From Alteribacter populi (lineage in GTDB: Bacteria; Bacillota; Bacilli; Bacillales; Salisediminibacteriaceae): a DNA stretch of 64,000 nucleotides. The stretch is taken from positions 1,014,368 to 1,078,367 of the forward strand of contig NZ_KZ293963.1 of NCBI RefSeq assembly GCF_002352765.1, read 5' to 3'. The notes beneath the pieces were generated by a model that ran no database searches, was not told the origin of the DNA, and saw only the letters and a program-made list of their open reading frames with translations. Made by a program: the position numbers and the translations under genes. Numbering within the stretch: position 1 is the first letter of the stretch; each line of letters starts with the position of its first letter. Of this stretch, positions 16,559-25,034 are shown piece by piece.

Positions 16559-17428
16559 TTAGTATTCTTCTAAAATATCGTCTGCTGTGATAATGGGTTT
16601 CGCTCCTTCTTGAATAAGGCGTAAACAGCCTCGTGCTTCTTTTTTTAACGGTGATCCAGGTATAGCGAATACTTCCCTTCCTTGTTCTAATGCAAAGTTC
16701 GCTGTATTCATAGAACCGCTTTTTTCGCGCGCCTCTACGATCAGTACAGCTTTGCTTAAGCCGCTGATCAAGCGATTACGTTGAGGAAAATGCCACTTTT
16801 GCGGTCGTATTGCTGGAGGATACTCACTTATAATTAACTGTTTTTTCATCATATATTTGGCAAGGGAAGTATGCGACCTTGGATAGATATGGTCAAATCC
16901 CGACCCTAGAATACCTACTGTATCCCCTTGATGGTGGATCGCAAGCTTATGGGCCATCCCATCAACACCTTCTGCCAGTCCTGAAACGATGATCAAGCCT
17001 TTTTTTATTAAAGGAGATATAATCGCTTTCATCAATGGCTCCGCCTCACTAGAAGGCTTTCTTGCACCAATAACGGCTAATGGATTTTGATTGGCTATTA
17101 AGTGAATATTTCCACAGTAAAATAAGATCCACGGAGGATCATAAATCGTTTGTAAAAGCGGAGGAAAGTCAGCGTCCAAACGAGTGATCCATTGAATTTC
17201 TCTGCGCGCATATTCTTCTGTTAATTGTTCGATTGATTGTTGCTGAAGGAAGGTTGAGATCTTAGTAGCTCTTTTTAGGGAAATAAGGAAGGTTTGGGCT
17301 AAATCAGATGCGCTCATAAAATAAGGCGCTTTTAAAGTTGGATCAATCTGGTACATTTTACTCAGGAGAATAGCATCAACATTTGTGGCATGATGAAGGT
17401 GGAAAATTCTTAACCGGAGTGCTTCCAT
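16559..17428 (-). CDS. dprA: DNA processing protein DprA (Smf)
   Basis: 289 residues. DprA loads RecA on incoming single-stranded DNA in transformation. The Rossmann-like core has VIGARKPSSEAEPL (about 160), IVSGLAEGVDGMAHKLAI (about 188-205), GILGSGFDHIYPRSHTSLA (about 215) and NRLISGLSKAVLIVEAREKSGS (about 255), with an N-terminal SAM-like region. The gene lies between sucD and topA as in Bacillus subtilis. No C-terminal winged helix is obvious, normal for Bacillus. Confidence 0.98.
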   Translation of the reverse strand: MEALRLRIFHLHHATNVDAILLSKMYQIDPTLKAPYFMSASDLAQTFLISLKRATKISTFLQQQSIEQLTEEYARREIQWITRLDADFPPLLQTIYDPPWILFYCGNIHLIANQNPLAVIGARKPSSEAEPLMKAIISPLIKKGLIIVSGLAEGVDGMAHKLAIHHQGDTVGILGSGFDHIYPRSHTSLAKYMMKKQLIISEYPPAIRPQKWHFPQRNRLISGLSKAVLIVEAREKSGSMNTANFALEQGREVFAIPGSPLKKEARGCLRLIQEGAKPIITADDILEEY

Positions 17429-17531
17429 TGGGGCACCTGCCTTTTCAGAGGTTTGATTGGGGGAAAAGTTGATAATTATTCGGAGATGTTCAGAATACGC
17501 GGAAAACGAATGTGCGGGAAATAAGAAGAGG

Positions 17532-17558
17532 CTCCCCCGGACATTAGTCCGAGGGAGA
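17532..17558 (-). terminator. Terminator downstream of sucD
   Basis: CTCCCTCGGAC and GTCCGGGGGAG form an 11-pair stem with a TAAT loop just after the sucD stop on the minus strand, followed by a pyrimidine-rich tail (CCTCTTCTT). Confidence 0.65.
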
Positions 17559-17566
17559 TGGTAAAT

Positions 17567-18475
17567 TTAAACTTTATGCGTTACACATTGCTCATAAATA
17601 TCGTTTTCTTTTAATGATGAAATTAAAGTTTCTCCCATAACTGCAGGCGTTTGAGCAACTTTCACACCACAGCTTTCAAGAGTTTTAATTTTTTCCGATG
17701 CCGTACCTTTACCACCGGAAATAATTGCACCTGCGTGTCCCATACGTTTCCCTGGAGGTGCTGTTTGACCGCCAATAAAGCCTACAACAGGTTTGTTCAT
17801 GTTTTCTTTGATCCACTCTGCTGCTTCTTCTTCTGCTGTACCGCCGATTTCACCGATCATAATAACAGCATGTGTATCTTCATCTTCATTGAAGTGTTTC
17901 AATACATCGATAAAGTCCGTACCGTTTACTGGGTCACCGCCAATACCTACAGCAGTGGACTGACCAATGCCCTCAGTTGAAAGCTGGTGAACCGCTTCAT
18001 AAGTTAATGTACCAGAGCGGGACACAACACCCACATGTCCTTTTTTGTGAATGTAACCAGGCATGATTCCAATTTTACATTCTTCAGGCGTGATGACACC
18101 AGGACAGTTTGGTCCGATTAAACGTGTATGTTTCCCTTCCATATAACGCTTTACTTTGATCATATCCGTTACAGGAATACCTTCTGTAATCGTAATAACG
18201 AGATCGATTTCTGCATCAGTTGCTTCCAAAATCGCATCTGCGGCGAATGCAGGTGGAACATAGACGACAGAAGCATTAGCACCCGTTTTTTCTACTGCGT
18301 CAGAAACCGTATCAAAAACTGGAATACCTTCTACTTCAGTACCGCCTTTACCTGGTGTTACCCCGCCAACAACGTTCGTTCCATATTCAATGGCTTGTTT
18401 CGTATGGAATAAGCCAGTCGCTCCAGTAATACCTTGTACAATTACTTTTGTGTCTTTATTAATCAGGATACTCAT
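17567..18475 (-). CDS. sucD: Succinyl-CoA synthetase, alpha subunit
   Basis: 302 residues. The alpha subunit binds CoA and carries the phosphorylated histidine in the TCA-cycle enzyme that makes succinate and ATP/GTP. The CoA-binding Rossmann fold begins with VIVQGITGATGLFHTKQAI (about 12-30), and the active-site His is in GHAGAIISGGKGTA (about 247). It follows sucC by 17 bp. Confidence 0.99.
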   Translation of the reverse strand: MSILINKDTKVIVQGITGATGLFHTKQAIEYGTNVVGGVTPGKGGTEVEGIPVFDTVSDAVEKTGANASVVYVPPAFAADAILEATDAEIDLVITITEGIPVTDMIKVKRYMEGKHTRLIGPNCPGVITPEECKIGIMPGYIHKKGHVGVVSRSGTLTYEAVHQLSTEGIGQSTAVGIGGDPVNGTDFIDVLKHFNEDEDTHAVIMIGEIGGTAEEEAAEWIKENMNKPVVGFIGGQTAPPGKRMGHAGAIISGGKGTASEKIKTLESCGVKVAQTPAVMGETLISSLKENDIYEQCVTHKV

Positions 18476-18492
18476 CTGCTACACGTCCTTTC

Positions 18493-19656
18493 TTACTCTT
18501 TAACAAGAGAAACGATTTTTTCTGCACCATCAGCCATAGAACCAGCTGCTGTAATGTTCAACCCGGAATCCTCAAGAATTTGCTTTCCTAATTCTACATT
18601 TGTTCCCTCTAAACGAACGACGAGTGGAATTTCCAATCCTACTTGCTTCGTTGCTGCAACAACACCTTCAGCAATAACGTCACACTTCATAATGCCACCG
18701 AAAATGTTGACATAAATTCCTTTTACACTTTTATCGGAAAGAATAATTTTGAATGCTTCCGTTACTTTTTCCTTCGTCGCACCGCCGCCAACATCAAGGA
18801 AGTTCGCAGGATCGCCACTGTAATGCTTAATAATGTCCATCGTTGACATCGCAAGTCCAGCACCATTAACCATGCAGCCGATGTTTCCATCTAACGAGAT
18901 ATAGCTTAAGTCATATTTTGAAGCTTCGATTTCTTTTGGGTCTTCTTCATCTAGATCACGGAATTCTAAAATATCCTTTTGACGGTAAAGTGCATTGGAA
19001 TCGAAATTAAGCTTCGCATCTAATGCCATCACTTTTCCGTCTCCGGTAGTTACTAGCGGGTTAATTTCAGCAATTGAGCAGTCCTTTTCTTCAAAAACTT
19101 TATATAGTCCCATCATGAACTTTACTGCATCACGAACTAATTCTTTCGGGATATTAATATTAAACGCCAAACGACGCGCTTGATAAGGCATTAATCCTAC
19201 GACAGGATCAATCACTTCTTTAAAGATTTTTTCAGGTGTTTCCGCGGCGACTTCTTCAATTTCAGTTCCGCCTTCTTCGGATGCCATCATAACAATACGT
19301 GACGTATCACGATCGACGACTAGACCGATGTAATACTCACTTTTAATGTCACAGCCTTCTTCGATGAGTAAGCGCTTAACTTCCTTACCTTCTGGTCCTG
19401 TTTGGTGTGTGACTAATGTTTTACCGAGAATTTCATCGGCATATGTACGAACTTCATCTAGATTTTTCGCTACTTTAACTCCACCGGCCTTTCCTCGGCC
19501 ACCTGCGTGGATTTGCGCTTTGACAACGGTTACATCTGTGCTTAACGACTGGGCTGCTTCTACAGCTTCATCTACTGAATAAGCAACTTTTCCGTTAGGA
19601 ACTGCGACACCGTAGTTTCTTAATAATTCCTTACCTTGATACTCATGGATATTCAT
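18493..19656 (-). CDS. sucC: Succinyl-CoA synthetase, beta subunit
   Basis: 387 residues from the ATG at 19654-19656 (MNIHEYQGKELL), with AGGAGG six bases upstream; the ATG two codons earlier touches the ribosome binding site. It is the nucleotide-binding ATP-grasp subunit that pairs with SucD. QIHAGGRGKAGGVKVAK (about 44-60) and NIFGGIMKCD (about 315-325) are typical. Confidence 0.99.
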   Translation of the reverse strand: MNIHEYQGKELLRNYGVAVPNGKVAYSVDEAVEAAQSLSTDVTVVKAQIHAGGRGKAGGVKVAKNLDEVRTYADEILGKTLVTHQTGPEGKEVKRLLIEEGCDIKSEYYIGLVVDRDTSRIVMMASEEGGTEIEEVAAETPEKIFKEVIDPVVGLMPYQARRLAFNINIPKELVRDAVKFMMGLYKVFEEKDCSIAEINPLVTTGDGKVMALDAKLNFDSNALYRQKDILEFRDLDEEDPKEIEASKYDLSYISLDGNIGCMVNGAGLAMSTMDIIKHYSGDPANFLDVGGGATKEKVTEAFKIILSDKSVKGIYVNIFGGIMKCDVIAEGVVAATKQVGLEIPLVVRLEGTNVELGKQILEDSGLNITAAGSMADGAEKIVSLVKE

Positions 19657-19710
19657 TGCCATCCTCCTAACTTAATTGTCCATTTCAGTTAACTTGCTAC
19701 ACTAAAGACT

Positions 19711-19735
19711 GTTCAAAAAGTTCTCCTTTTTGAAC
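19711..19735. repeat. Perfect GTTCAAAAAG/CTTTTTGAAC inverted repeat upstream of sucC
   Basis: Two perfect ten-base arms around a five-base centre (TTCTC). The arm equals the terminal inverted repeat core of family B, so this may be a fused end-to-end remnant. It could also fold as a hairpin in the sucC leader; it lies 55 bases upstream of the start. Confidence 0.5.
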
Positions 19736-19896
19736 ACGGACTACTACAGGATTCGATACATTTTTCACAAATCCTTTTTCAGTAAATAAAAATTTGTCTA
19801 TTATTCGTGTGTGAATCAAGATTTCGCACTCGATTGTTTCTTGTTTCGTCACACAGTTTTTATTTTACTATACTTTTCGACAATTTTGTGTATAAA

Positions 19897-19969
19897 CGCT
19901 CAAAAAAAATATTTTAAATTTAATGCCCGCTAAATCAATGCTCTAGCAACAAGCTTTTATAAGAGAACC
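19897..19969. repeat. MITE-like element, family A, right-end fragment
   Basis: AGCAACAAGCTTTTATAAGA (19945-19964) followed by GAACC matches the family A right end, and an internal GCTCAAAAAAAA arm is at its left. The left terminus is missing. Confidence 0.45.
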
Positions 19970-19976
19970 AAACAAA

Positions 19977-20028
19977 AAGAAAGGCCAGATACTGAACAGT
20001 GGTCCAGAGTCTGCCCTCTCTTTCTGCC
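19977..20028 (-). terminator. Probable terminator downstream of the SASP gene
   Basis: On the minus strand an imperfect stem built on AGAAAG...GGC and GCC...TTTCT is followed by TTTTTGTTTGG. Pairing is interrupted, so strength is uncertain. Confidence 0.45.
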
Positions 20029-20035
20029 TACTTTT

Positions 20036-20221
20036 TTAGCGGTCTTTCTTCTTCATTTGGTCGATGACTTTGCGGGTAGCATTTTGCGTAATCTGATCAG
20101 ATTCGCCCGCTGCTCTGTAAACCCCGAACTCTTGTGCAATTTCTTCACGATAAGAGTTCATGTATTCTTCCACACCATCTACAAGTAAACCGTTTCGAAA
20201 CTGCTGGTTTTTTTCCACCAT
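20036..20221 (-). CDS. Small alpha/beta-type acid-soluble spore protein (SASP) homologue
   Basis: 61 residues from the ATG at 20219-20221, with AGGAGGT nine bases upstream; the longer open frame has no site. The segment EEIAQEFGVYRAAGES (about 26-41) matches the conserved KxEIAxEFGV motif of alpha/beta-type SASPs, and the basic C-terminus ATRKVIDQMKKKDR resembles the second DNA-binding helix. Such proteins coat spore DNA in the A-like form and protect it from UV and heat. Most members have a second block with GGxxxK that is not complete here, closer to SspF-like minor members. The position after ylqH is not usual for Bacillus subtilis. Confidence 0.7.
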   Translation of the reverse strand: MVEKNQQFRNGLLVDGVEEYMNSYREEIAQEFGVYRAAGESDQITQNATRKVIDQMKKKDR

Positions 20222-20294
20222 AAAGACTGACCTCCTATAAGAATGATCGCAATCCCTTTTATTTTTTCCGGAGGCGAGTGTTTCAAACTGGGAA

Positions 20295-20579
20295 TTATTT
20301 GCTTTTATCGAGCCGATAAACAAACGCGAAAATTTCAGCGACTGCCTGATAAAGATCTTCCGGTATTTTTTCGTTCATTTCTAGTTCACTTAAAACCGCT
20401 ACAAGTGAAGGATCCCTCTGGATCGGCAATTGCTGTTCAACCGCACGCTCAATAATTTTTTTTGCTACGTAACCTCTCCCTTTTGCTTTAACGATCGGGC
20501 TTTTATTATTAGAACGATCATAATTTAATGCGACCGCCCGTGAATCTTTTACAGTTACCTCTTTGCTGTATTTTTTCAT
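20295..20579 (-). CDS. ylqH: FlhB C-terminal-domain-like protein (YlqH family)
   Basis: 94 residues, corresponding to the part of FlhB after its NPTH self-cleavage site: AVALNYDRSNNKSPIVKAKG (about 15-34), VEQQLPIQRDPSLVAVL (about 48-64) and EKIPEDLYQAVAEIFAFVYRL (about 70-90). The membrane part and the NPTH sequence are absent. It overlaps the upstream FliK-like gene by 4 bp, so the pair is probably co-translated. In flagella the FlhB C-domain receives the FliK signal for substrate switching. Function of this free-standing version is unknown to me. Confidence 0.85.
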   Translation of the reverse strand: MKKYSKEVTVKDSRAVALNYDRSNNKSPIVKAKGRGYVAKKIIERAVEQQLPIQRDPSLVAVLSELEMNEKIPEDLYQAVAEIFAFVYRLDKSK

Positions 20580-21865
20580 ATACGAATATCAACTCCTGAA
20601 GGGGCGCTGCCTAGTTCGTATGCCGACTTCGACTGACTTATCATTTCCTTTACAGTTTCTGGTTGTTTCCAGTTTACAGAAGAGAGCTGGTAATCAAGAC
20701 GAAAAAGCTCGTTTTCCAAGTGAGGTCTTAAGCTATTAATGGCTTGTTCAGACATAGCATTTTCATTATAAACCGTCAATGACACGACGCGGTTTTGGAT
20801 ATGTACATCTACTACGGTTGATTTTAGAGCCTCTAAATCTAAATAAAAAAGAATTCGACAAAAATCACTATCCCAATCCCCATTCCGCTTTTTTCGTCCT
20901 TCCCATTGAACAGTGACATCCTGTAAGAGCGAATGATTTTTATACGGAAGGTGAACGATCTGCTGATGCAAATATGGGTGTTGCTCTGTAGCAAGCAGCT
21001 GCGTCCCTGTGATTCGATAAATGATCGCGTTGGCAGAATCTTTTAGCTCACCTGAAACATTTTGTGATGAAAGAAAATGCAGTAGTTCCTGTTTTAATGA
21101 TCTCGTTTCCAAAGGGCGTTCATCAACTACATGTCGTTTCAACTGTGACTCATAATCAAGACCTAGTTGTTGCAAGAAAGCAGTGAGTTGAGGAGGAAAC
21201 GGCGTATTTCCTCCTGCTTTCTCCTTTGCCCCTCCTCCTTGCATCATCGATGTGAGCAGGTTATAAAGGCGAGCAAATCTCCCGTCACCTTCAATGTTTT
21301 TCGCCAGACTGTCGATCAAGATAGCTAAGCTTTCTGCTGATTGTAAAGATGCAACACTTAAAAAGGTCTCCCTAGTTAATGGTAAACCTCGCTCGATCAT
21401 AACTGAAAGAAGTTGAAATGCTTTTTGTTCCGATAAAGAAGAAGCTTGCGCAAGCCGAACACTGTCAACGAGTTCCTGATTTGAAAAAGGGAGCTTTTGT
21501 TCGCTAAAAAAGCGAATCATCCGTTCTTCTGTCCCGCCGAGCGGCATATTGAGTGATTGAGCAAGAACCCTCGCACCTTCTTTACCTCCGTCTGTAGCAG
21601 TATGCAGGGGTTGAGTGTTGTCGAGTACTTTTAATAACGGCATCCCTTCACTAGAAACGACTCGGAACCAATAATGACGATCGCGCTCTAAAGGAACCTC
21701 CAGTTTGGCTGCGAGATTCGTTCCACCGTAATTTAACTGAGCAACCTGGCCGGGGTAGAGCTGTTTGATCTTTCCTTGTATAAGTTGACCCGCTCGAAGA
21801 CTAATGTTTCTCTTTGGAGTTGCCGTAAGTTGATCAAGCCATTTGCTACTCCCTAACTCAACCAT
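20576..21865 (-). CDS. YlqG-like protein with FliK-type C-terminal region
   Basis: 429 residues. The middle and C-terminal parts (about 290-400: LLQDVTVQWEGRKKRNG, DLEALKSTVVDVHIQNRVVSLTVYNENAM) resemble the FliK C-domain fold of beta strands ending in helices, and the N-terminal 110 residues look like an OB/beta-rich domain. It has no signal peptide or membrane segment. Bacillus subtilis has ylqG at this position. Together with the overlapping FlhB-tail gene it forms a FliK/FlhB-like pair away from the flagellar operon. The family call is by position and weak similarity. Confidence 0.65.
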   Translation of the reverse strand: MVELGSSKWLDQLTATPKRNISLRAGQLIQGKIKQLYPGQVAQLNYGGTNLAAKLEVPLERDRHYWFRVVSSEGMPLLKVLDNTQPLHTATDGGKEGARVLAQSLNMPLGGTEERMIRFFSEQKLPFSNQELVDSVRLAQASSLSEQKAFQLLSVMIERGLPLTRETFLSVASLQSAESLAILIDSLAKNIEGDGRFARLYNLLTSMMQGGGAKEKAGGNTPFPPQLTAFLQQLGLDYESQLKRHVVDERPLETRSLKQELLHFLSSQNVSGELKDSANAIIYRITGTQLLATEQHPYLHQQIVHLPYKNHSLLQDVTVQWEGRKKRNGDWDSDFCRILFYLDLEALKSTVVDVHIQNRVVSLTVYNENAMSEQAINSLRPHLENELFRLDYQLSSVNWKQPETVKEMISQSKSAYELGSAPSGVDIRI

Positions 21866-21904
21866 ATCCGCCCCCCCTTTTTCAAATTGGTTTATTAACT
21901 CGTG

Positions 21905-22669
21905 CTAAAGGATAGCTTTTACTGGGGCAAATGATTTCCGATGCTCCTTTGTAGCTCCGTGTTTGTTAAGAGCTTCCAGGTGATCTTTTGTACCGTAACC
22001 CATATGGTTATCAAAACGATAGGCAGGGTACACTTCCGCTAAGTCTTCCATCATTTCATCTCGCGTTACTTTCGCTACAACTGATGCCGCAGCAATACTG
22101 ATACTTTTTGAATCCCCTTGAATGAGAGAAGTTTGAGGTAAATCTACCGGTAACTTCATCGCGTCTAAGAGTAAATACTCACAAGGGTAATTTATATTGT
22201 CAAGCGCCCTGGACATCGCAATTTTTGTCGCTTCATAAATATTGTGCTGATCAATCTCTGAAGCAGTCGCGATACCAATACCTACAGCCAATGCGTTTTC
22301 ATGGATATATGCAGCATAGTTTTCCCGCTTTTGCTTTGAAAGCTTTTTTGAGTCTGTTAGCCCTAACAAATAAAAATCATCCGGCAAAACGACACTAGCT
22401 GCGACTACAGGACCTGCCAATGGACCGCGCCCTACTTCATCAATACCAGCAATACGTAAATACCCTTCTTTTTTTAAGCTGTTTTCATATGTATTCATAT
22501 TAGTAAATTGCTGTTTGAGTTCTTGATCATACTCTCGTTGTTTTTGCTGAGAACGTAACAGTTGTTGAACTCCTCGGCGTGTATCGCTCTCAAGCTCTTT
22601 CAGAAAAAAAGTGTCTTCCGGTTTTTCTGTGAGGCGCTTTTTAATTTGGTTTATCGTTAATTTCTTCAT
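21905..22669 (-). CDS. rnhB: Ribonuclease HII
   Basis: 254 residues from the ATG at 22667-22669 with AGAAGGTGA upstream; the frame can be extended to 22720 without support. It cleaves RNA in RNA-DNA hybrids, including single embedded ribonucleotides. The catalytic motif IAGIDEVGRGPLAGPVVAA (about 72-90) and the acidic LLLDAMKLP and KVTRDEMMEDLA segments are present, with the Bacillus-type N-terminal extension. The usual downstream neighbour rbgA is now separated by an insertion. Confidence 0.98.
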   Translation of the reverse strand: MKKLTINQIKKRLTEKPEDTFFLKELESDTRRGVQQLLRSQQKQREYDQELKQQFTNMNTYENSLKKEGYLRIAGIDEVGRGPLAGPVVAASVVLPDDFYLLGLTDSKKLSKQKRENYAAYIHENALAVGIGIATASEIDQHNIYEATKIAMSRALDNINYPCEYLLLDAMKLPVDLPQTSLIQGDSKSISIAAASVVAKVTRDEMMEDLAEVYPAYRFDNHMGYGTKDHLEALNKHGATKEHRKSFAPVKAIL

Positions 22670-22977
22670 TTTATCACCTTCTATTTTTATATCGGTAGCT
22701 CCATCAGTTTTTAACAGCAAGCCTTAGAAAGAGGCTCTTTTTTAAAGGGCGACTCCAGCAATGAAAAGCAACAGGCTGAAGCATAGACCGCAGAAAGCAT
22801 TGTCCGTAACATCAATACAACTTTTACCAAACCCGCCTATCTCATGGATTGCTGAATAACTCTAGAACTCAAATACAAAGGATGCCGCTTCCATGGCTTC
22901 GCTTTTTGCAGGTAACGCTTCGGGACCATTGTTGCTTTTCCTGCTGGAGCATTCCTGTCGGATAGGTTTTACCCCTA

Positions 22978-23006
22978 TTGATAAAAAAAGGATCCTCCGA
23001 TATGAT
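22978..23006 (+). promoter_or_regulatory. Predicted promoter of the IS110 transposase
   Basis: TTGATA (22978-22983), a 17-base spacer and TATGAT (23001-23006), 45 bases before the transposase ATG. Just upstream, ATAGG and CCTAT form a small hairpin (about 22962-22978). Confidence 0.55.
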
Positions 23007-23051
23007 GCAAGGTGCAAAAACAAACCAGCAATCACAAAGGAGGAACCCTTC

Positions 23052-24332
23052 ATGAATCGTAGTAGAAATGAACGAATTAATCAAGTCAACGAAAACACTC
23101 TAGTTATTGGAATCGATATTGCAAAAAAGAATCACTATGCCTGTGCCGTCGATTTGCGCGGACGCGAATTAACGAAAGTATGGCGCATCCACCAGTCAAA
23201 AGATGGTTTCATCCATTTTGAGCAGGCTGTTAGACAACTGATGGAGACACACAACAAATCAAATGTGCTCATCGGTTTTGAAGCAACCGGCCACTACTGG
23301 ATGAACCTTGCGGCTATGCTGGAGGCTTTCGAATTCCCTTTTGTCATCGTCAATCCAATGCATGTAAAACAATCCAAGGAAATGGACGATAATTCTCAAA
23401 CGAAGAACGACGCTAAAGATGCACGCGTTATAGCGAAACTTCTTCCTAACGGCTATTTTAGTATACCGCGGAAGATGACAACCGCTGAACATCACATGAG
23501 GCATGGATCCGCAATCCGGGAACGATTACGAAAAGATATCTCTTCCGTAAAAAACAGGATACAGCGATGGAAGGATCTTTACTTTCCGGAATTCAATCAA
23601 GTCTTCAGTGAATTGGGCCAACAAGCTCTTGCCGTTTTAAAGCTGACACCTCTTCCCCAGGATGTTCCACATTTGTCTGTCGAAGAGATGGTCAGGCAAC
23701 AGAAGAAAGCTGGCGCCAAGTATGCTGGGAAACCCAAAATGGTGACCCTGATTGAAGTGGCTCGTCACTCTATTGGCGTAACACGCAGTCAGGAAATGTC
23801 ACGGCTGGAGATTCGCAGCCTTGTTCAACAGCTGGAACTATTGGAATCACAACTTGAAGAGGTGACTTCCCAGATGGTTGAGCAGGCCCAGTCATTAGAA
23901 GAGTTTCAGTACCTCGTCTCCATTCCGGGAATCAGCGAGAACACTGTAAGCGAGTTATTGGCTGAAACAGGCTCTATGCGCAATTACAGGCATCCACGCC
24001 AACTCATTAAGCTAGCGGGACTTACGTTGCGTGAGAACAGTTCAGGTCAGCATAAAGGCACAAAGAAGATCTCTAAACGCGGAAGAAAACGACTACGAGC
24101 CTTACTTTATAAAGCGATCCTTCCGCTCATTCAGAACAATGCAAGCTTTCGTCAACTGTACATGCATTATCACTCACGGGAACAAAATCCACTGACCAAG
24201 AAAGAAGCAATGGTTGTGCTATGCAGAAAGCTGCTTCAGGTGTTCCATGGACTTAGCAAGAAACAGGCAATGTTTGACCCTGAGAGAATGTTGATAGACT
24301 CTTCCAACTATCCTCAGAACAAGGCAGCGTAA
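23052..24332 (+). CDS. IS110-family DEDD transposase
   Basis: 426 residues from the ATG at 23052 with AAGGAGGA six bases upstream. The N-terminal RuvC-like DEDD domain shows VIGIDIAKKNHYACAVD (about 17-33), IGFEATGHYWMNL (about 73-85) and KNDAKDARVIAKLL (about 115-130), giving the four acidic residues. The C-terminal Transposase_20 domain has VSIPGISENTVSELLAETG (about 295-315) and NSSGQHKGTKKISKRGRKRL (about 335-355), which includes the conserved serine region. The gene looks intact. This family is guided by an RNA (bridge RNA) encoded in the non-coding flank of the element. Confidence 0.95.
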   Translation: MNRSRNERINQVNENTLVIGIDIAKKNHYACAVDLRGRELTKVWRIHQSKDGFIHFEQAVRQLMETHNKSNVLIGFEATGHYWMNLAAMLEAFEFPFVIVNPMHVKQSKEMDDNSQTKNDAKDARVIAKLLPNGYFSIPRKMTTAEHHMRHGSAIRERLRKDISSVKNRIQRWKDLYFPEFNQVFSELGQQALAVLKLTPLPQDVPHLSVEEMVRQQKKAGAKYAGKPKMVTLIEVARHSIGVTRSQEMSRLEIRSLVQQLELLESQLEEVTSQMVEQAQSLEEFQYLVSIPGISENTVSELLAETGSMRNYRHPRQLIKLAGLTLRENSSGQHKGTKKISKRGRKRLRALLYKAILPLIQNNASFRQLYMHYHSREQNPLTKKEAMVVLCRKLLQVFHGLSKKQAMFDPERMLIDSSNYPQNKAA

Positions 24333-24540
24333 GGCTTCACAGTGCTTTAATGTACCTTTGACAACACAGGCACAGAGATTCGGCAAGACGGAGACTTTAG
24401 ACGCCCAGTAAAGGGCAGTCCATGCAGGAGTAAGAGTCCGAGATCTGCGTCAGGCAAGACCCAACGAAGGAATGTAGGCACTTGATGCCAGGAGACATGG
24501 GAGGGTAAGTCACCTGATTGTAGCAGAGTTTTTCTCGTGT
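24333..24540 (+). ncRNA. Candidate structured RNA region downstream of the IS110 transposase
   Basis: After the stop codon there are several compact hairpins: GCCC-AGTAAA-GGGC (about 24402-24415) and GGCA-CTTGA-TGCC (about 24477-24490), within a GA-rich segment that continues to about 24510. In IS110-type elements a guide RNA with two internal loops lies in the left or right flank. This is the more structured of the two flanks here, but the left flank (22862-23050) is also possible. No terminator or promoter was identified for it. Confidence 0.35.
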
Positions 24541-25012
24541 GAATTACACCTATATATGGAAATGTATCCCACATTCCCAACGCAACGCGTAATCTCTAAA
24601 TACAGTAAATGTATTTACAAGAATTATGTGGACCTTGGCAGTCGGAGGCGAGTACAAAAAAATTTTTTAGGGCCTCAAAATCCGGGCGGACCCCCGCCAT
24701 ATCAACTTTTCCTGAGGGAGTCTCCGCCATTGCAGCAGCACCCCTTAGCTATCCCATGTGTATCTCAAAATCAGGTGCAAGTTTTTTGGCAAAAGAAGAG
24801 TTATTTCATTGCAGATTCTCTCCATGAGAAAGAGCATATCCTCTTGCCACGCAGGCGTATGCTACTTATTCACCAGCCTCTATCTTAAAGGGAATGTTCT
24901 CTTTTTTAATTTGCTTCGTGCAATATGGAAAACCGGCTACTTTTACACGTTAATAACCCAATCTAACATGAGAGCTTGCCAGAAATTGAAAAGCAGATCA
25001 TTTTAAATAGGA
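24541..25012. other. Non-coding spacer between the IS110 right flank and rbgA
   Basis: About 470 bases with no credible gene; open frames here lack ribosome binding sites. Around 24680-24745 the minus strand carries GGCGGAGACTCCCTCAGGAA and GGCGGGGGTCCGCCCGG, a GC-rich repeat like that in other spacers of this window. It may be repeat debris into which the IS110 element inserted, or part of the element. Confidence 0.4.
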
Positions 25013-25034
25013 AAGACACGCTCAAGGCGTGTCT
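25013..25034 (-). terminator. Terminator downstream of rbgA
   Basis: GACACGC and GCGTGTC pair around a short loop directly after the rbgA stop, followed by TTTCCTATTT. The stem begins at the stop codon itself. Confidence 0.7.

Larger units (their letters stand above)
19657..20035. other. Spacer upstream of sucCD with repeat fragments
   Basis: No gene is seen in these 379 bases. It holds the GTTCAAAAAG inverted repeat (19711-19735), a family A fragment (19897-19969) and the hairpin after the SASP gene (19977-20028). I could not identify a convincing sucC promoter; TATACA-N16-TATAGT near 19869-19896 on the minus strand is a weak candidate. Confidence 0.5.
22862..24600 (+). mobile_element. IS110-family insertion sequence (boundaries approximate)
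   Basis: A single DEDD transposase gene with non-coding flanks lies between rnhB and rbgA, which are adjacent in most relatives, and on the opposite strand to them. IS110 elements lack terminal inverted repeats and usually make no target duplication, so the ends cannot be set by eye. The left flank from about 22862 and the right flank to about 24600 are the most element-like parts; rbgA-proximal sequence up to 25012 may be host or older repeat material. Confidence 0.7.

Noticed and set aside
24556..24888. 110-codon open reading frame after the IS110 element
   Set aside because: No ribosome binding site, composition unlike neighbours, overlaps a GC-rich repeat, no recognisable motif.
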